Shown: positions 36,369 through 50,136 of the stretch, in pieces
How positions within the stretch are numbered: position 1 is the stretch's first letter
How the letters are laid out: each line of letters begins with the position of its first letter
Origin: Ciona savignyi
Taxonomy: Eukaryota; Chordata; Ascidiacea; Phlebobranchia; Cionidae
Length of the DNA stretch: 64,000 bases
Reading direction: 5' to 3'
NCBI GenBank assembly: GCA_000149265.1
Contig: CH003211.1
Coordinates: 471,404 to 535,403 of the forward strand
Translations under genes and position numbers: made by a program
Notes under the pieces: model-generated
The model's input: the letters and a program-made list of their open reading frames with translations, nothing else
Told to the model about the DNA's origin: nothing
Database searches by the model: none

Positions 36369-39300
36369 TTAAACAGCAGCAAAAAGAAAATCTTGGCTTT
36401 TGAGTTGTTCAACAGAGTTTAATTCTGTGAAAAAAAAATAGAAGATTTAAGTACAGCTGTCACACAGCAGTTTAAAGGTTAGTATGAATAAGATTCATGT
36501 AAGGACTCTTTCAAACAAAACCTTTAGCCAGATTTCCAATCCTATCCTAATGAACAGGGAATTGTCAAAACATTTTTATCAAAACAAAACCTTATGCTTA
36601 GTGGCCAGTGGAAGTATCCAACCAGAATCTATCCACTTTTACGACATTTCAAACCTTGCCTATTCCACATGTGCGAACTACATTCATATCACAACCCAAG
36701 TGATACCAGCCAATTAACTATTTCTAAGTATTCAAAATATTTTACAATTTTGTTCATTTTACCTGTGGTTAGATCCTGGTTTGTGTAGATTTTCAAAGTT
36801 CTGCCTCGTTGGCCGAATAACACCTTGGCTTGCTCATGCAGCTGCTCTAGTGTGATGTGATTAGACTGAACAGGATTTTCCAGCAGCACGACTCCAGTTT
36901 TTTCACCACAACCTGTTATATTAGCTCTGTTAAATATGACAGTCCCTATAACACGGGTATTTGTACCTGGGGTTTTAAATGACACATTTATTCTACTGGA
37001 TAAAAGCAACAACCATAGGATAGGATATTAATGTTTATTCCTGTAAATGGGAAAACGCAAGGGGGTTAACACAAGGGCAATCATCAGATCACCTCGCGAT
37101 CACTGTCGGGTTAGAAGCTATTGCAGTGTGTTGTGTAGGACTCACACATTCCTATAATTTGATAAAACCCATTATTCCACTAAGAATATCCGTTAAGTGC
37201 CTTGCCCGGACACACAACCAATTATCTAGCGACCAGTTTCGAGCCTGCAACCCTTTGACTAAACCATAAAGTTCATTACCCAGGGACACTTGCGTTTCTG
37301 GATTATACGCATTACGCAACAAGTTAACCTTTCATTTTGGCACCCAGTTTAAACATAGTAAGGTAAACTATAGGCAACAACTATGTTTTAAACTATTAAA
37401 CCAGCTTTAGGTTCAGCAACATTTATCTCTTACTATCTCCCTTGGCCAGATGTAGGTTGATGTACGGACACGCGATTTCTGATAGCACACTTGCTGTGTT
37501 ACTGTTATAGAGGTTGGAACCAATATCAACCAATAGCGTGCAGCCTGATAAGGTCATGGGGTCAAAGTGTGCTGGCAGTAATGTTTCTGTAATGAAAATT
37601 TGATGTGATTATGTTTATTATTTGGTTTTTGATTTTTGTGGATATGAAACAGGGTTATTTTAATTTCGAGGGCGTAATTAGTCTAATTGTAAACAGAATG
37701 CACAAACCTGCCCCGTTGTACAAGACAGAGAGAGCCACGCGAGTTCCGTTCAACAAATATAATTTTGAGACAAAATTTTTCAGATCAGTTGCTGTTCTCA
37801 TGGTGGCGCACTTGCTGGGGTTTTCCAGCAGCACTGATGCAACATTTCCTGAATTTACGTGAACAAATTAATAGTGGGATAAGATGCTCATGTTCATCCC
37901 AGGGTGCAGAAAAAATGTGCGGGTTATAACATGGGTGTTCTTTGGATTACACATGCTTTGATGTGTGCACTATTTAATATGACAATGTATAACAATGGAT
38001 AGCCGACCATGTAAATATACTTATGCCAATGCAACATTCATTAAGCTACTCGCAGAAGAATCATTTTAAAACAATTATACAAAAAATGACTTGAGAAAAA
38101 TTAACACAATTAAAAAAACATGAATACCCGAAAGTACAGTGATGGCATTTGTTCTGTACCTGTAAGTAATCCATTTGATCGAAGTTGGATGTTTAGGAAT
38201 CTGCATAAGGGTCCATTTGTTACATGTTCGTGACCTTTGACCAGTGTTATTTCCAGTTCACTTCCTTTCAACTGTGATGTCAAAATGTGTTTTGTTAGAT
38301 TTTGTATTGAAGCAGTATAAGCACGCCACCTGTCCATAACATGTGCATTTGCCCCAAATCACCATAGGTACTAATATGATAATTGACAATGTAATTATTA
38401 GTATATTGGTATACATCATAGTATGGACAGATGTATAGCATTAAGGATGTGTGATAAAATAATAAAACTTTTAATGAACATGTTTTATTAGACACGAATA
38501 TTAAAGTAACTTGTCTTAAGTGATAAATATATTATTTTTGCTTATCAATGTCATACCTTCTTATCGGTTATCGGTTAGCATGTGTTTCATTACTTGAGTT
38601 CAAACATACATAATTAAACACAGCCCAGATTTTTTTTTGTTTTTGTGGGAAAATGGGATTTACCAGGCAAACCACCTGCATAAATGATCCAGATATCTTA
38701 TAAGAAGTTTAAGCAGACTCTAGAAATATGAAGTAACAAACCTGAGTTGATTCTTTTATTATGATGTCACAAACTGGCACAGGGTAGGGCTTCAGAGGTG
38801 ACTTGATATTATTCGATATATACTCGCCGTGTGCCATTATGACATTACAAAGGTATTTGTCAGAGCCCATTGCATTATAAAACACTGTCACATCGTCAGT
38901 TGGAACAAGCTTGGCCTGTTTAATTAAAATAAATATTTGGTAAAATTAGGAAAAATGAAAAAAAAAACGTGGGTATGGATTATTTTATTTGCCATGCCAA
39001 CTTTGGCTGTGGATTTCACCATTTACAAGCTTCAGTGAGTAGATACTTGGAACTTTAGTTGAGAAATACAAGGCAGACACTACAAAGTCAATAACCCCGA
39101 TTATGTGAGAACAAGGTCAAAATAACCATCTTTTTGCCTAGGTAAAACCATCTAAAACAGCTTCCATTCTTACAAAATTGATAATATGCACCTCATATGG
39201 CCACACAACCAACCTTCTTCCTGAGTTTTTGAATTCTATTAATGACCTCCCTCGCCACCCCCTCATCCAGCATTGATTGGTCGGGTGTCACGTCCAATAA

Positions 39301-42224
39301 GATCAACACATCATTGTCCGAGTGTGCCTCATACCTCGGATAATAGTCATTTTGTTGAATTATTAGTAACTTGTTGGAAATGTAAGTAACTTTTTATATA
39401 TTTATTTCCTTGAAAAATTACCCATTTTTAGAAAATCTTAGTATCTTTATGGAAACACGTTTATTTTTCCAAGGTATTTATAACGTCAATATTTTTAATT
39501 TTATGAAAATATAAGTTTTATACAAATATTATTTTACAGCACATTTTTTATAATTACAGCAATTATATTACAGCATTTTTTACTAAAATCAATGAAAAGG
39601 AATGTTTTAATTTCTGAAAATATATATATATACGTAAAGGACTATTTGTATGAAATTGAAACTTTAAGATTTGTTAGATAAAATGATCGAGATAGACAGA
39701 AACTAACATTTTTAGGTGGTAAGCTAAGGGTATTTCACCTATAGAATACATAATGTGTTTTACAAATAGAAGTGATTTAACACTTAATGGATATTTTATT
39801 ATTACTTTGAGTTTTCCTTTTCGAATTGAAAGATAACCCTCAGGTCACCAGCTACGAGATCATGCCCCAAAACTTGGATTGAACCCGAGGACAAGTATTG
39901 TTCAACCTGGTCATTCGTGAGCTGTCGGATTCCTGACATCACAGACTTGAAGTCGCCTGCAATATGAATCAGGTTAGCATTGCTCTGTCTGATGCAACTT
40001 CATAATTTGTCAGAAAAAGCATTTTAGGTATTCCGTAAAAATACAAAAAGGGTAAATTTTAAGTTGAGGAAATCCATTTTATTAAAAATCCTGCTTGGGC
40101 TTTTGATTGTTGTTTTCGTTTTTAGTTTGAAGTAATTGCAGGGGAATAGATAGGAAAAAATTAAAACTGTTAAAACTTGGTAATTGTATTAATCGCTAAC
40201 AATAAAGAATATCAAAATACTAAAAATCAGTAAAATGCAGAAATGCAAAACACACCATGCAAATATAACAAATACCTTTCAATCTCTTTCCCAGCACCAC
40301 ATGATCAGGCTCGGCGCGTAGACTGACTCCATACTTGTCCTTGTCCGATGACGTGGTCACGCTTCGTACATTCAACTCCTCGGTGACGTAGCGGCTTAAA
40401 CTCACCACGTCATCCAAATACTCCGGATCCTTGTGGATGATCACGACTTCCGGAAGCGGGTACTGCGGGATTGTGATGTCATAAGTACATTGCTACTATG
40501 GTGGTCTGTGAACCAGGCATTGTACGAACACATAATCAAGCACATTTCATTTAACTAGAACACTAATATTAACTGACAACACAACATTATTAACCAGACT
40601 GGACTCGACTCGACCAGGGCTACAAAATGTAACATTATACCGGTGTGCTGTGGATATGAAGATAGAAATAAATACGAAACACTATCCCTGCATAGTAACT
40701 CAGAATAACATTCTTCTATAATACTGAAGTGTGATTGGGGTTGTGGGTAAAGTAGTGATAAATATTGAGGTTTATATGTTCAGAGGATACCTTGGTGGGC
40801 ATCGTCTTCCTATCTCTGATGACCCTTGCAAGTTCGATGACACTTTGCATCCGAGACACAGCTTTCTCTATCTTCACACTGATCAGTGACTCCCTGAATA
40901 AGTGTGGAATTATAAAAAAACTGTTAAATTGAAAAATAAACCACACAAAAGAGATTAGTTACTACAGGGACAGATTGTTATACATGTAAGATGTAGCAGT
41001 GTATCATAAACCATGAAATTAACTTATTGGGAACTTTTTTACCAAAAGTGTGTATCCTCGGTTTTATTTTTCTCAAAGGTTTTAAAACCTTAAAAAAACA
41101 AAGTAATCCAAAAACAGGTAAAATATAAGGTACATCGTAACTTACACAGGTTGAGACATCATGTTGTAATGGACACTGTCGACAGATTTTAGGCCGGGCA
41201 CAATACGCTTTAAATTTTGGTACATGTGCTCAGTAAGAAAGGGTGTGAATGGGGCCTGAAATTTTAAAAATATAATTTTTTTATCTGTTGAAAGAGTTTC
41301 ATTTCATAATACATGTGAGAAATCTTTGTTGGATTTAACCAGTTATCATGGAATGTTAATGCTCATTATACCATTGTCACAGGAACCAACATCCATTACA
41401 ATGTTTTGCTATCTCCAAGTCCAACGATATTGAGAACAAACACTAATCAGCACAAACTAAATTATAGTGGCCCTGTATTATGCTAGGCTGTGTGCATTCA
41501 GTATCCTTACAATTTATCTTGCATTACCCTTCATACCCGGTAACTATCTGTGACACAACTGCAATCATGTGGTGTTGTGTGCAGCGACATTGAAAGCAGA
41601 TAATTCACCACTAATTGAGAGAACCAACCAAGCCAGGAAAAACAACCACAAAATAATGAGACAAAATATGACACCAACCCACCATGGTCTTAGTGATCGT
41701 CAGAATGACATTGAACAAAGTTTGCAGAGCTTTCAAGCAATCATCCAACCCTCCCTCACCCTGAGCAGAATTGAAAAATAAACAAAATTACATCAAAGTT
41801 GAGTTTTTCACAACAGATCTAGCAGAAACACATTTTGGAGGGGGTTATAAAAATGTCTTAACACCTAAAGATTAAAATGACTACTTTGTTACCTTTAGCC
41901 TTCTTCTATTGGACCTCACATACCAGTTTGTCAACAAATCAACAAATTTGACCAACTTTGGAACAACAGTATATAGCCTGTACCCTGTAAATTATACAAA
42001 AACTCATTACAGTATATTAAAAAATTCTGACACAACAATACTCTTATTATATGTTAACACCATAATTAGATAACCACTTATGACATCACAAACCTTGCAT
42101 TTCCTGCTTCACAAAGAGCACAAGACTTTGCATGGAAGAGAGAATCCATTGATCCATGATGTTGGAAGAGGAGCCAAGATCTTCATCTTTGTAACTGAAC
42201 ACGATACCTTCCTCTTTTTCAAGT
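36369..42224 (-). CDS. IARS1: IARS1 exons 15-28: anticodon-binding and C-terminal domains
   Basis: Coding exons: 42094-42224, 41893-41984, 41683-41760, 41146-41255, 40791-40893, 40276-40462, 39806-39956, 39214-39334, 38742-38915, 38160-38271, 37708-37848, 37434-37586, 36763-36966, 36369-36424. Exon 16 starts at the upstream AG (41984), which gives [16 protein letters not shown] in frame; the nearer AG would break the frame. Exons 18-20 contain [30 protein letters not shown] and [15 protein letters not shown]. The last exon codes only 17 residues ending FLFAAV. A SINE lies in the intron between exons 26 and 27. Confidence 0.92.
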
Positions 42225-45200
42225 CTGTTGGATGGGGGGAAGAAGTAAGTCACGTGAAAGAATTATATATAATGAAAAAAATAATAGTCAAAACACGTCG
42301 ACCAATCTCTGTATAAAACTGAGATTGATCTAGTAACCACATTTTATTTCAAAATTAGTAAAATAAAAAAATATTTTTATTGAACCACATTCAATTCTGA
42401 TTGGAATATTGAAGAATACATTTCAACAGACGAACTATGCTTTTGTGCTGTAAATAATCAAAACTTTTAATATTTCTTACCAATGTAAAAAAATAAAGAC
42501 TTAAAGCACAATGGAGTAAACAGCACAATGAAACAAGGTACCTTATGATGTTCTGGATTAGAAACCTGTACGCGTTGTACCAGGGCAAGAAGACATCTTT
42601 CAGTACATCTTTGACACCATTGGCCTAGAATACAATATCAAATTATACCCTGTAACATCAACACAAAGCTTGCCAATATTCCACTCACAATTTATCTCTT
42701 CAGTGGGTGCCGTAGACCTAAAATGGTTTGGAGCCACTGAACTAATGGCTAGTTTCGTTTCCACTACCATAGGTTATCGGCCAGAAACCCATTCTATACA
42801 TTTACACGACTTTCCACTGTGGGCATGTGGTGTGTCAAAAACTTGTATTTGTACATGACAACCGCTATCTCTGTTTATGATCTAACAAACTGCAGGAATA
42901 GAAATGACTACCATATACTGTAGGGATAGAAATGACTGCCGTATACCGCAGGGATAGAAATGACTACCATATACTGCAGGGATAGAAATAAGATGAAATA
43001 AACCCCCGTGGCACCTGGAAGCGAAGGTTCTCGGCACGGACGACAGGAGAGTTGATGAGATACAATCGAAGTGCGTCCGCCCCGTACTGGGTTATGATCT
43101 CAATTGGATCGGGGTAGTTCTTCTTGCGCTTGCTCATTTTCGTGCCCATCACTAGAAAGTGTGTGTAATCTTAAAATTAAGCTTGTCGATTCAATATGGA
43201 AATGAAAATCTCCATCACACCCTTTAAAAGGCCTTTCACTTCCTTTTTACATTACTTTTTCAGTTTAAAAAAATTGAGAACCAGCACAACTGGTGGTATT
43301 CAAAAATGTGAATAACTAAAATATAACAGCCATTCAATGATTGCAAGGATCGGGCCAAGTTACTGGGCATGAAACAATTATATTTACTTGTGTTGGGAAA
43401 CACATCTAACGAAGGGTAAACTGCACAGAAAAACGAAATGGTCTTTAGAATTAGAGTTGGATTTTATTGTGCAATTTCCTTCCTTCTGTCCCTTGTTTTA
43501 GCGTTATCCATGTTATTAATTACAACAACATATTAAGTGAGCTTGTTTATGCAGCTTATTATCATAACACAATCACAATACCTTGCTAAAACAAGACCGT
43601 TTACAATAAGGTTCTTGAAAGGTGGTTTGCCAAACAAGCTTGTGGATAAGACAAGTAATGTGTAGAACCACCCTCTGGTTTGATCGATCCCCTCAGCAAT
43701 GAAATCCGCTGGAAACCCGTCCTCGAATTCCTTCTTGTTCTGTGCAGTGTATATGTTACTGAAGGTGGGAAAATTGATGAATTAATCTCTTTTGAAGAAT
43801 ATTTCAATGGTAAACATAAAGGTTCTGAAACGGCTAAAAGGCAAGTACAAAAATTTTTTCGAATGTTTATTAAGTTTATTTCATTTGACATTTTTGTGAC
43901 CAACATCACATAAACATTTGTGATGCTTTTGTACCAACAAGTTTGTCAAGCTATGCACATAAAAACGCATAAATGCGTGTGGTAAAGCGTTAAAGTGGAA
44001 GACACTGAACGCTATGCATGTAACAGAACATGTCAATACACAACTTCTGAATAACTATGATTGAACTTAAAATTTTTGCCCAGTTTTTGTTCGGACATGC
44101 ACTCTTCCAACTGGTCACCAACCAAATGGCTAATTAGTAAACTAAGACAACAAAACCCATATTACAGGGGTTGTATATAAAATATGGATATGGTACACAA
44201 TAGTTGTTGTTATAGCAGTCACCTCGAAAGGGTAATGGAGTTGTGCGTAAGGCATGGCTCCACTTTCGAACCAGCAATCAAATACTTCAGGGATACGTCG
44301 AAGCACTCCTTTGCCGAGCCGAGATGGGATTGTGATGTCATCAACACTATTACGACATCATAAGGTTGAGTATGTGATTTTATAAATAAAAAGAAAATAA
44401 TAGTTCAAACATTGGTTTGCGGCAATTGTCGGTGTGTGATGAAAAGAAGGCAAAAATTACATTTGTTAAACAAGCTAAAAATGGCAAAATCAAAATTAAC
44501 TAACAGAGTCGTTTAACACTCAACCACACAAACTTACTTCTCCCGATGTATGTCGGTCACCCTCACCCCGCTTAATTCCTCGAGCTCGTCAATTGACCCC
44601 ACGCACACCACCTCCTCCAAATCCTCACTCACCCATATCGGGATGGGGGTTCCCCAATACCTGTTCCTCGAAACAGCCCAGTCGTGGGCGTCTCTTAACC
44701 AATTTGCAAACCGCTTCTCCTTTACAAATTCTGGTACCCTGGTGTGATGGAAAATTAAAATCATATATATCATCAAAAAAATGCAGGTTAAAAATACATG
44801 TAATATTACTTTTTTATTTCACTGCAGGAATAAGGTGACCTTAGACAAATGCTCACACAAGTCCCAAACACTATTTTTTAATATAAAATTAATATGGTGA
44901 CCAGAAGAAGTTTATTGCTGGTCATTATTTATTTTGTTAGCACTAACAGAGGCGCATCCAACTCACCAATAACACTGCGAATTGTTCTCCAGCAGTTTCT
45001 CCGTGATGTTCTCCACCCGGATGAACCAGCTGGGTACAGCCTTGTAGATGAGTGGGGTATCGGAACGCCAACAGAATGGGTAGTTGTGCTTCGTGGTGCT
45101 TTGGTGCACCAAGCGATCTCTCTGCTTCAAGAGCTTGCATATATGCTTATCTGCATCCTGGTAGTTTATATCGCATGTTGGATGTTTGCTATTTGTTGGG

Positions 45201-48200
45201 ATGTTTAAGAAGACACAAAGCAAGATAAGTTATTTTTATTGTCGGACGAGAATGTTCCTACATATCAAATTAACTTATCATATTGTGCTAAATGTATAAC
45301 AGACTTCACACCAAACCAGTGGTTCTTAAACTTTTTTATCTTGTGGTAAGGTTTTGTAAGTCATAACTCATACCAAACTAAAACCACGGATTGAACCGAA
45401 CTGACCTCACTTGTTCAAAACGAAACAATGAAATGAAACCAACATAAAAAGAACCAGAATCCTTATGGAACTGCTATTGTAAAAAACTGTTAAGTGACTT
45501 ACCTTAACATACATGCCGGCAAAGTCTCTAACTTCATCTGTAAACTTTCCACTAGAATCCACAGGACATATTGGAAGTCCGTCTTTTTTGAACACTTTGT
45601 TTGCCAGGCAAATGCGATAATCGTCCTGAATTAACAATAAATTGTATCTACTGCAGGAAAAATTATTGGTAAAACAGAGACTGGGAGAATTGTTCAACTA
45701 AACAAGGTAAATACCAAAATATAGCAATTTAACAAAAAAAAAACAATTCAAATAAATTAAAAATAAACTCATAAAATGCCATTGAAACGAACATGGCTAG
45801 ACTTAATAGACAGCACTGGCTTATCCATTACAGGGTAGCATATTGTGGCAATAGCGGAAATATAATAAATGTTGCAACTTACAGCACCAAAGAAAGGTGC
45901 CTGATGCACCACTCCTGTTCCACTATCATCCGTGACATACCCATCTGTGAGAACTTTAAATGCATCCTCTTTCATCTGGAGATTAATGCCTGGTTAATAT
46001 TCACAAATCATAGTTTAGAAATCTGTGTACTAGAGGCCAAATAACTTAGCTAAACCATAAATTATCCCCAAGCAGGGATAATGCTGGGGATGCAATGATA
46101 TTTGTAATCGTCAGAATGCCTTATTCGGACAGTCATATAATATACTGCAATAGCTCCGATAACCTATGTTGGAGATTTAGTATTTGCTTAACCCATTAAT
46201 CTATGAAGCTGGGCTCTAGCTATTTCTGTTAAGGGCCGACTAGCTAGCATAAACGATCATTCTTTCAGCTGAGACATGACGAAGAGCTAACTGACCAGAC
46301 TAAAACAATCCAAATTCATTTGTTATCATTTGTTCCTATTGTTTCTTACTTTGACTTATTTATTTTGATATTAATCATACAAAAGTGAAAAATAGATGTT
46401 TTTATTGAGGCTTATTTATCTATTAACACTACAATTGTATTTTCTCTTACTATAGTCAGGATTTGTGACATCAAGTCAGACAGAAAATAAAACAGGAACT
46501 AGTATTCTATAGTGCCAGTAATTGGCATAAAACCAAACTACTCACTTGATCAAAGTAATCAAACAATGGAATGTATTTGAGACCGAAGAGCGCAGTTCCC
46601 TGCATCTTCTCAATGACCTCATATTCTGTATCAGACTTGTAAAGCGCCACCAGTCGTGCCTCCATCAGTATGTAGATGCTGCCACTTGCCTTGTCTTTCA
46701 CCTGTGAAAGTGTTGGGATCATATGAATAAGATTTGGGGTTGGAAACATATGAATAGGATAGTTATTCTTGACGGCAGTCTATCTACATTAGTTATGACA
46801 CAGCACATAGGGTATTCAATAAACTCGATTCAAACCTTGACATAAGTCATCTTTGGATTAACGCAGAGTGCGAGGTTACTTGGCAGCGTCCATGGGGTGG
46901 TTGTCCACGCGATTAACTTCACATTAGGATCGTCCACTAGGGGGAAACTAATGATTACGGCCGGATCGTTGACATCTTTATAATTCTGAAAAACAATTAA
47001 AAACGAAAATTAAAATTTCTTACAATTATATTTATTACTTTACTGATCTTAACTACAGTTGTTGACGGTCCGATTGTAATTATGATTGACTAGTGCACTA
47101 AAATACCGAATTAGTTTTAAAAAATATTGGGGTTTTCGGGAGATTTGTAGCTTAGTCCAAAAAAAGAAGATAAATAATGATTTTTGTTCAGGGAGAAACA
47201 AACAAAAACGGTTGTGTAAGAATGATATCTGTAATATTCTAAAATACCACGTGTTGGGCTTCTAAAAAGCACAAAAATGTTGCTTATAATAAGTCAAACA
47301 CACTTTAAAAAAATTGTAGTAATAAAAAAATTCCACATAGCTAAGTAATTTAACTGGTTTGAAAAAAAACGTACCTGATTTGCCTCAAAGTTGGATAGAG
47401 GGGTATGGCAACCCGTAGAGAATGGCATGACCTTGAAACCACGATAAACGAAACCTTTATCGAATAATTGTTTAAAGACCCACCAGACAGATTCCATGAA
47501 CCAAGGATACAAAGTTTTGTAGTCTTTTTTAAAGTCAATCCAACGTCCAAGTCGCTTAACTATCATCTGTGATGTTAAAGGAGACAGTGATTAAGAAAGT
47601 TAGTCAGAGATTTAACAGAGCAGCAAATTTAGGTCACTTTTCGACTTAAAAATGGCAATTTAGTTTCTCTAAAATGTTGTCCCATATGATATGACATATA
47701 TATTTTTTAATCAAATAATCCTCAAAAAGTAGAACAATGCCCTCGACATAAAAATAGAAATAGAAATTAGCCTCACCTCCCATTCTGAAGAATACCGCAT
47801 CACAATGGAACGGCACTGACGGTTGTACTCGGCTATTCCCAATTTCATCACATCTTCAGGTCCTTTGATACCCAGCGTTTTGTCGATTTCATATTCCTGA
47901 AGCATCGTATGATAATTATTGTATTTCTGTAGTGGGATCACTGCTATCCAAACTTTTAGTCACAATCACTAAATATATATATTTTTTCAATAGTAGTTGA
48001 GTTATTTTGTGTTTGGTTTAATATTCATTTATTTAATAATTGATAATCTATGATCATTCCCACAGTAGTGTAGAAACAAAGCATGTATGTAATTTTGATA
48101 CCAATACATGACAGTGGACTATATCAGTGCTCTCGATAGCAGTCATGCTTGAAAATAAACCCAGAACCTTCACGTTCACAAATTAACTCTAATCTTTGAA

Positions 48201-48710
48201 ACACTTAGAAAGGCATACACATGGACCTACTATTTTTATTATACTCTTAAAGTTGTAATTACAATACCACAAAATAATAGAAACAACATACCACTGGGAG
48301 TCCATGGCAATCCCAACCGAATCTGCGCTCAACGTGGAAACCACTTTGGTGAGCGTAACGGGTAACAATGTCCTTGATTGTCCCAGCTAAAATATGTCCA
48401 TAATGGGGAAGTCCTGTTGCAAAAGGAGGTCCATCATAGAAAGCGTATCTGAATAAAAAGTAAAAATTAAATAAAGATGGTTGAAATTTACGATGATGAC
48501 AATGTAAATTTTATTTCAGGTAAAATATAAAAATTGTTTATGTTTTAAATTTTGGCAACTGTTTTAACATTATAAACATCAGCTTCGTTACCTTGGTTTT
48601 CCTTTGGATTGCTTTAACGAAGTTTGGAACGCATCCAATTCATTCCATAATTCAAGAATTTTCTCCTCTTCCTTCGGAAAATCAAACTTTTCCGGAACAG
48701 GTTCAACCAT
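36369..48710 (-). CDS. IARS1: Isoleucyl-tRNA synthetase, cytoplasmic (one-base frame disturbance in exon 13)
   Basis: Charges tRNA-Ile in the cytosol and, in animals, belongs to the multi-synthetase complex. 28 exons from the ATG at 48710 to the TAA at 36369-36371. Summed length is 3817 nt; without one surplus base it is 3816 nt, giving 1271 residues (human about 1262). Class I features: HYGH at residues 55-58 (HIGH motif), [11 protein letters not shown] at 223-233 in the CP1 editing domain, [27 protein letters not shown], and KMSKRKKN around 599-606. The animal-type C-terminal extension with repeats ending ..VLLLENP and VVLLENP is complete. Every junction is in phase except exon 12 to 13, where exon 13 is one base too long. 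Because both sides are conserved to the last residue, I treat the gene as functional and the extra base as an error or an allele, not as a pseudogene. Confidence 0.93.
37016..37270 (-). mobile_element. SINE copy in an IARS1 intron
   Basis: Minus-strand copy in the same orientation as the gene, between exons 26 and 27. It starts with a short TAGGA tail (37016-37027), then has CCTGTAAATGGGAAAACGC, GGTTAACACAAGGGCAATC, GATCACCTCGCG, GCAGTGTGTTGTG and GACCAGTTTCGAGCCTGCAA, matching the 32743 copy end to end except the far tRNA 5' end. Confidence 0.75.
42542..48710 (-). CDS. IARS1: IARS1 exons 1-14: catalytic and editing domains
   Basis: Coding exons: 48592-48710, 48292-48448, 47777-47896, 47375-47566, 46836-46985, 46546-46701, 45883-45975, 45503-45625, 44967-45157, 44538-44738, 44223-44346, 43582-43739, 43015-43151, 42542-42624. 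Exon 2 holds [14 protein letters not shown] and [10 protein letters not shown]; exon 10 has [14 protein letters not shown]; exon 12 has [20 protein letters not shown]; exon 14 has [13 protein letters not shown]. Exon 12 ends GCA-AG and exon 13 begins T-GAT-GGG, as expected for ASDG, but the next bases (CACG) put KMSKR one frame on. One base within 43144-43147 is surplus. Confidence 0.92.
42892..42990. repeat. 28-bp tandem repeat, about 3.5 copies
   Basis: GGATAGAAATGACTACC recurs with GAAAT(G/A) starting at 42901, 42929, 42957 and 42985, an exact 28-bp period. The array ends about 25 bases before IARS1 exon 13, inside the following intron. Confidence 0.85.
46085..46300 (-). repeat. Diverged SINE copy in an IARS1 intron
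   Basis: Between exons 6 and 7. TACTGCAATAGCTCC, TAACCCATTAATC, GTTAAGGGCC, GACTAGCTAGC and CTTTCAGCTGAGA follow the SINE reverse complement with heavy divergence. The CTTTCAGCTGA arm links it to the second subfamily seen at 25651-25795. Confidence 0.45.
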
Positions 48711-50136
48711 TTTTATGTGATATTCAAACAATTAAACTTTTAAAAAAAAATTTTTAAATAAAGAATAAGAAAAAAGTTTAATTTAAAATTTGTACAGTCT
48801 ACTACTAGTGCTTAAACTACTGTTGAGTTACTCAAATTGTGCACCATATTAAAATATACTGCTGTGCTAACATTGTTTATTATTTTCATTTATGCTGACA
48901 TCACATTTTTAAAACGACACAGTATGGTATATATAGTAATGTATAATAATGTACAGCAAAGGATGTAGCGAAAGACTAAAAAGTCACCGAGTCAGCTGCA
49001 CCCTATGTGTTCAATTAGATGAATAAATAAAATAAAAAGAAATACAATGCTGTATAGGCCAAAACCTATAATAAATGTAACATTTAATGTTAATTTCTAG
49101 TTACATTAAAAACAAAAAATAAAGTTATAACATGTATTGTTGCCAAATTAACAGTAAGTATAACAATTAAGACTATTGCATTGCCCGTAATTAATACATT
49201 TGAATTAGATATTGTTTAAACCGAAGTTTAAACAAGTTAAACGACATGCATTTGTAGTCATTCAGTATTTTACCCCACACACATGGTCCAAGATATTATA
49301 CACACTTTTCCCATAAACAAACTTTCAGTAGAGGTTAATTTTAAGTATATAACTTCTTTAAGTAAGTGGTTACTCCCTTTATAACAATTTATCCATTAAT
49401 TTATATTTATTTGTTAAAAGCATAAACAAAATTATCAAAAAAGAAAAATAAATACACGGTAAGTTTAAATGGAAGACAAAAACGGAAACTTGCGGTTATC
49501 AAATCATAATCAGGTGCCACCTAATAATAATTTTAAATAAAAAAATAAATAATGATAAGAATGGCAGTATGACAACTTGCTATAGAAAAAAATTACTTAA
49601 ACCAAGTCATGGTACCATAATGTTTTTTAAACCTAATATTGTATGAAAATAATGAACAAAATAATCATGTGCCATGTGGCACCACTTGCCATAAAAGCGT
49701 CATTATCGTGACCTATTTGCTTACACCATTAATAAAATACAAAATAGTATGCGGTACAGCGTACAGGCATCTGTTGAATTATCTGTTTGTGTATAGAAGG
49801 ACTTCAGAACGAAAATTCTCTAGAAAATGTAAATAAATGACATCCGTATTTATAATTGTTTCGTAAGCCAACTCTACAGTCACTCAAGCGTGTAACGCAC
49901 ATGGCAGTAAATTCACATAAAAATATAAAAAAAATAGTGTAATATATATTTTATTTAAAAACGAACACTTCATAGTATTTTATTTTATTTTTTGGAGTCT
50001 GATATAACATGCAAAACATCTATTTGTTTTGTATCAAATAAACGAATACGCCTATTTTTCTTTTGGCAACAAATTTATTCTCAATGTAGGGGATTCCTAA
50101 AGAGGGAAAGCTATTTCGTCGTTTTAAAAATATGAA
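48711..50136. other. Intergenic region between divergent IARS1 and CRADD-like genes
   Basis: About 1.4 kb, strongly AT-rich. Promoters of both genes must lie here, but I can name no element with confidence. A weak motif, TTCTCAATGTAG at 50077-50088, could serve as a 3' acceptor for the CRADD-like transcript. No other coding sequence or RNA gene seen. Confidence 0.5.

Noticed and set aside
41570-41781. 70-codon plus-strand ORF
   Set aside because: It overlaps IARS1 exon 17 in antisense; the minus-strand reading matches the synthetase.
41975-41980. Nearer AG as the acceptor of IARS1 exon 16
   Set aside because: It gives a frame one base short; the AG nine bases upstream restores GYRLYTVVP.
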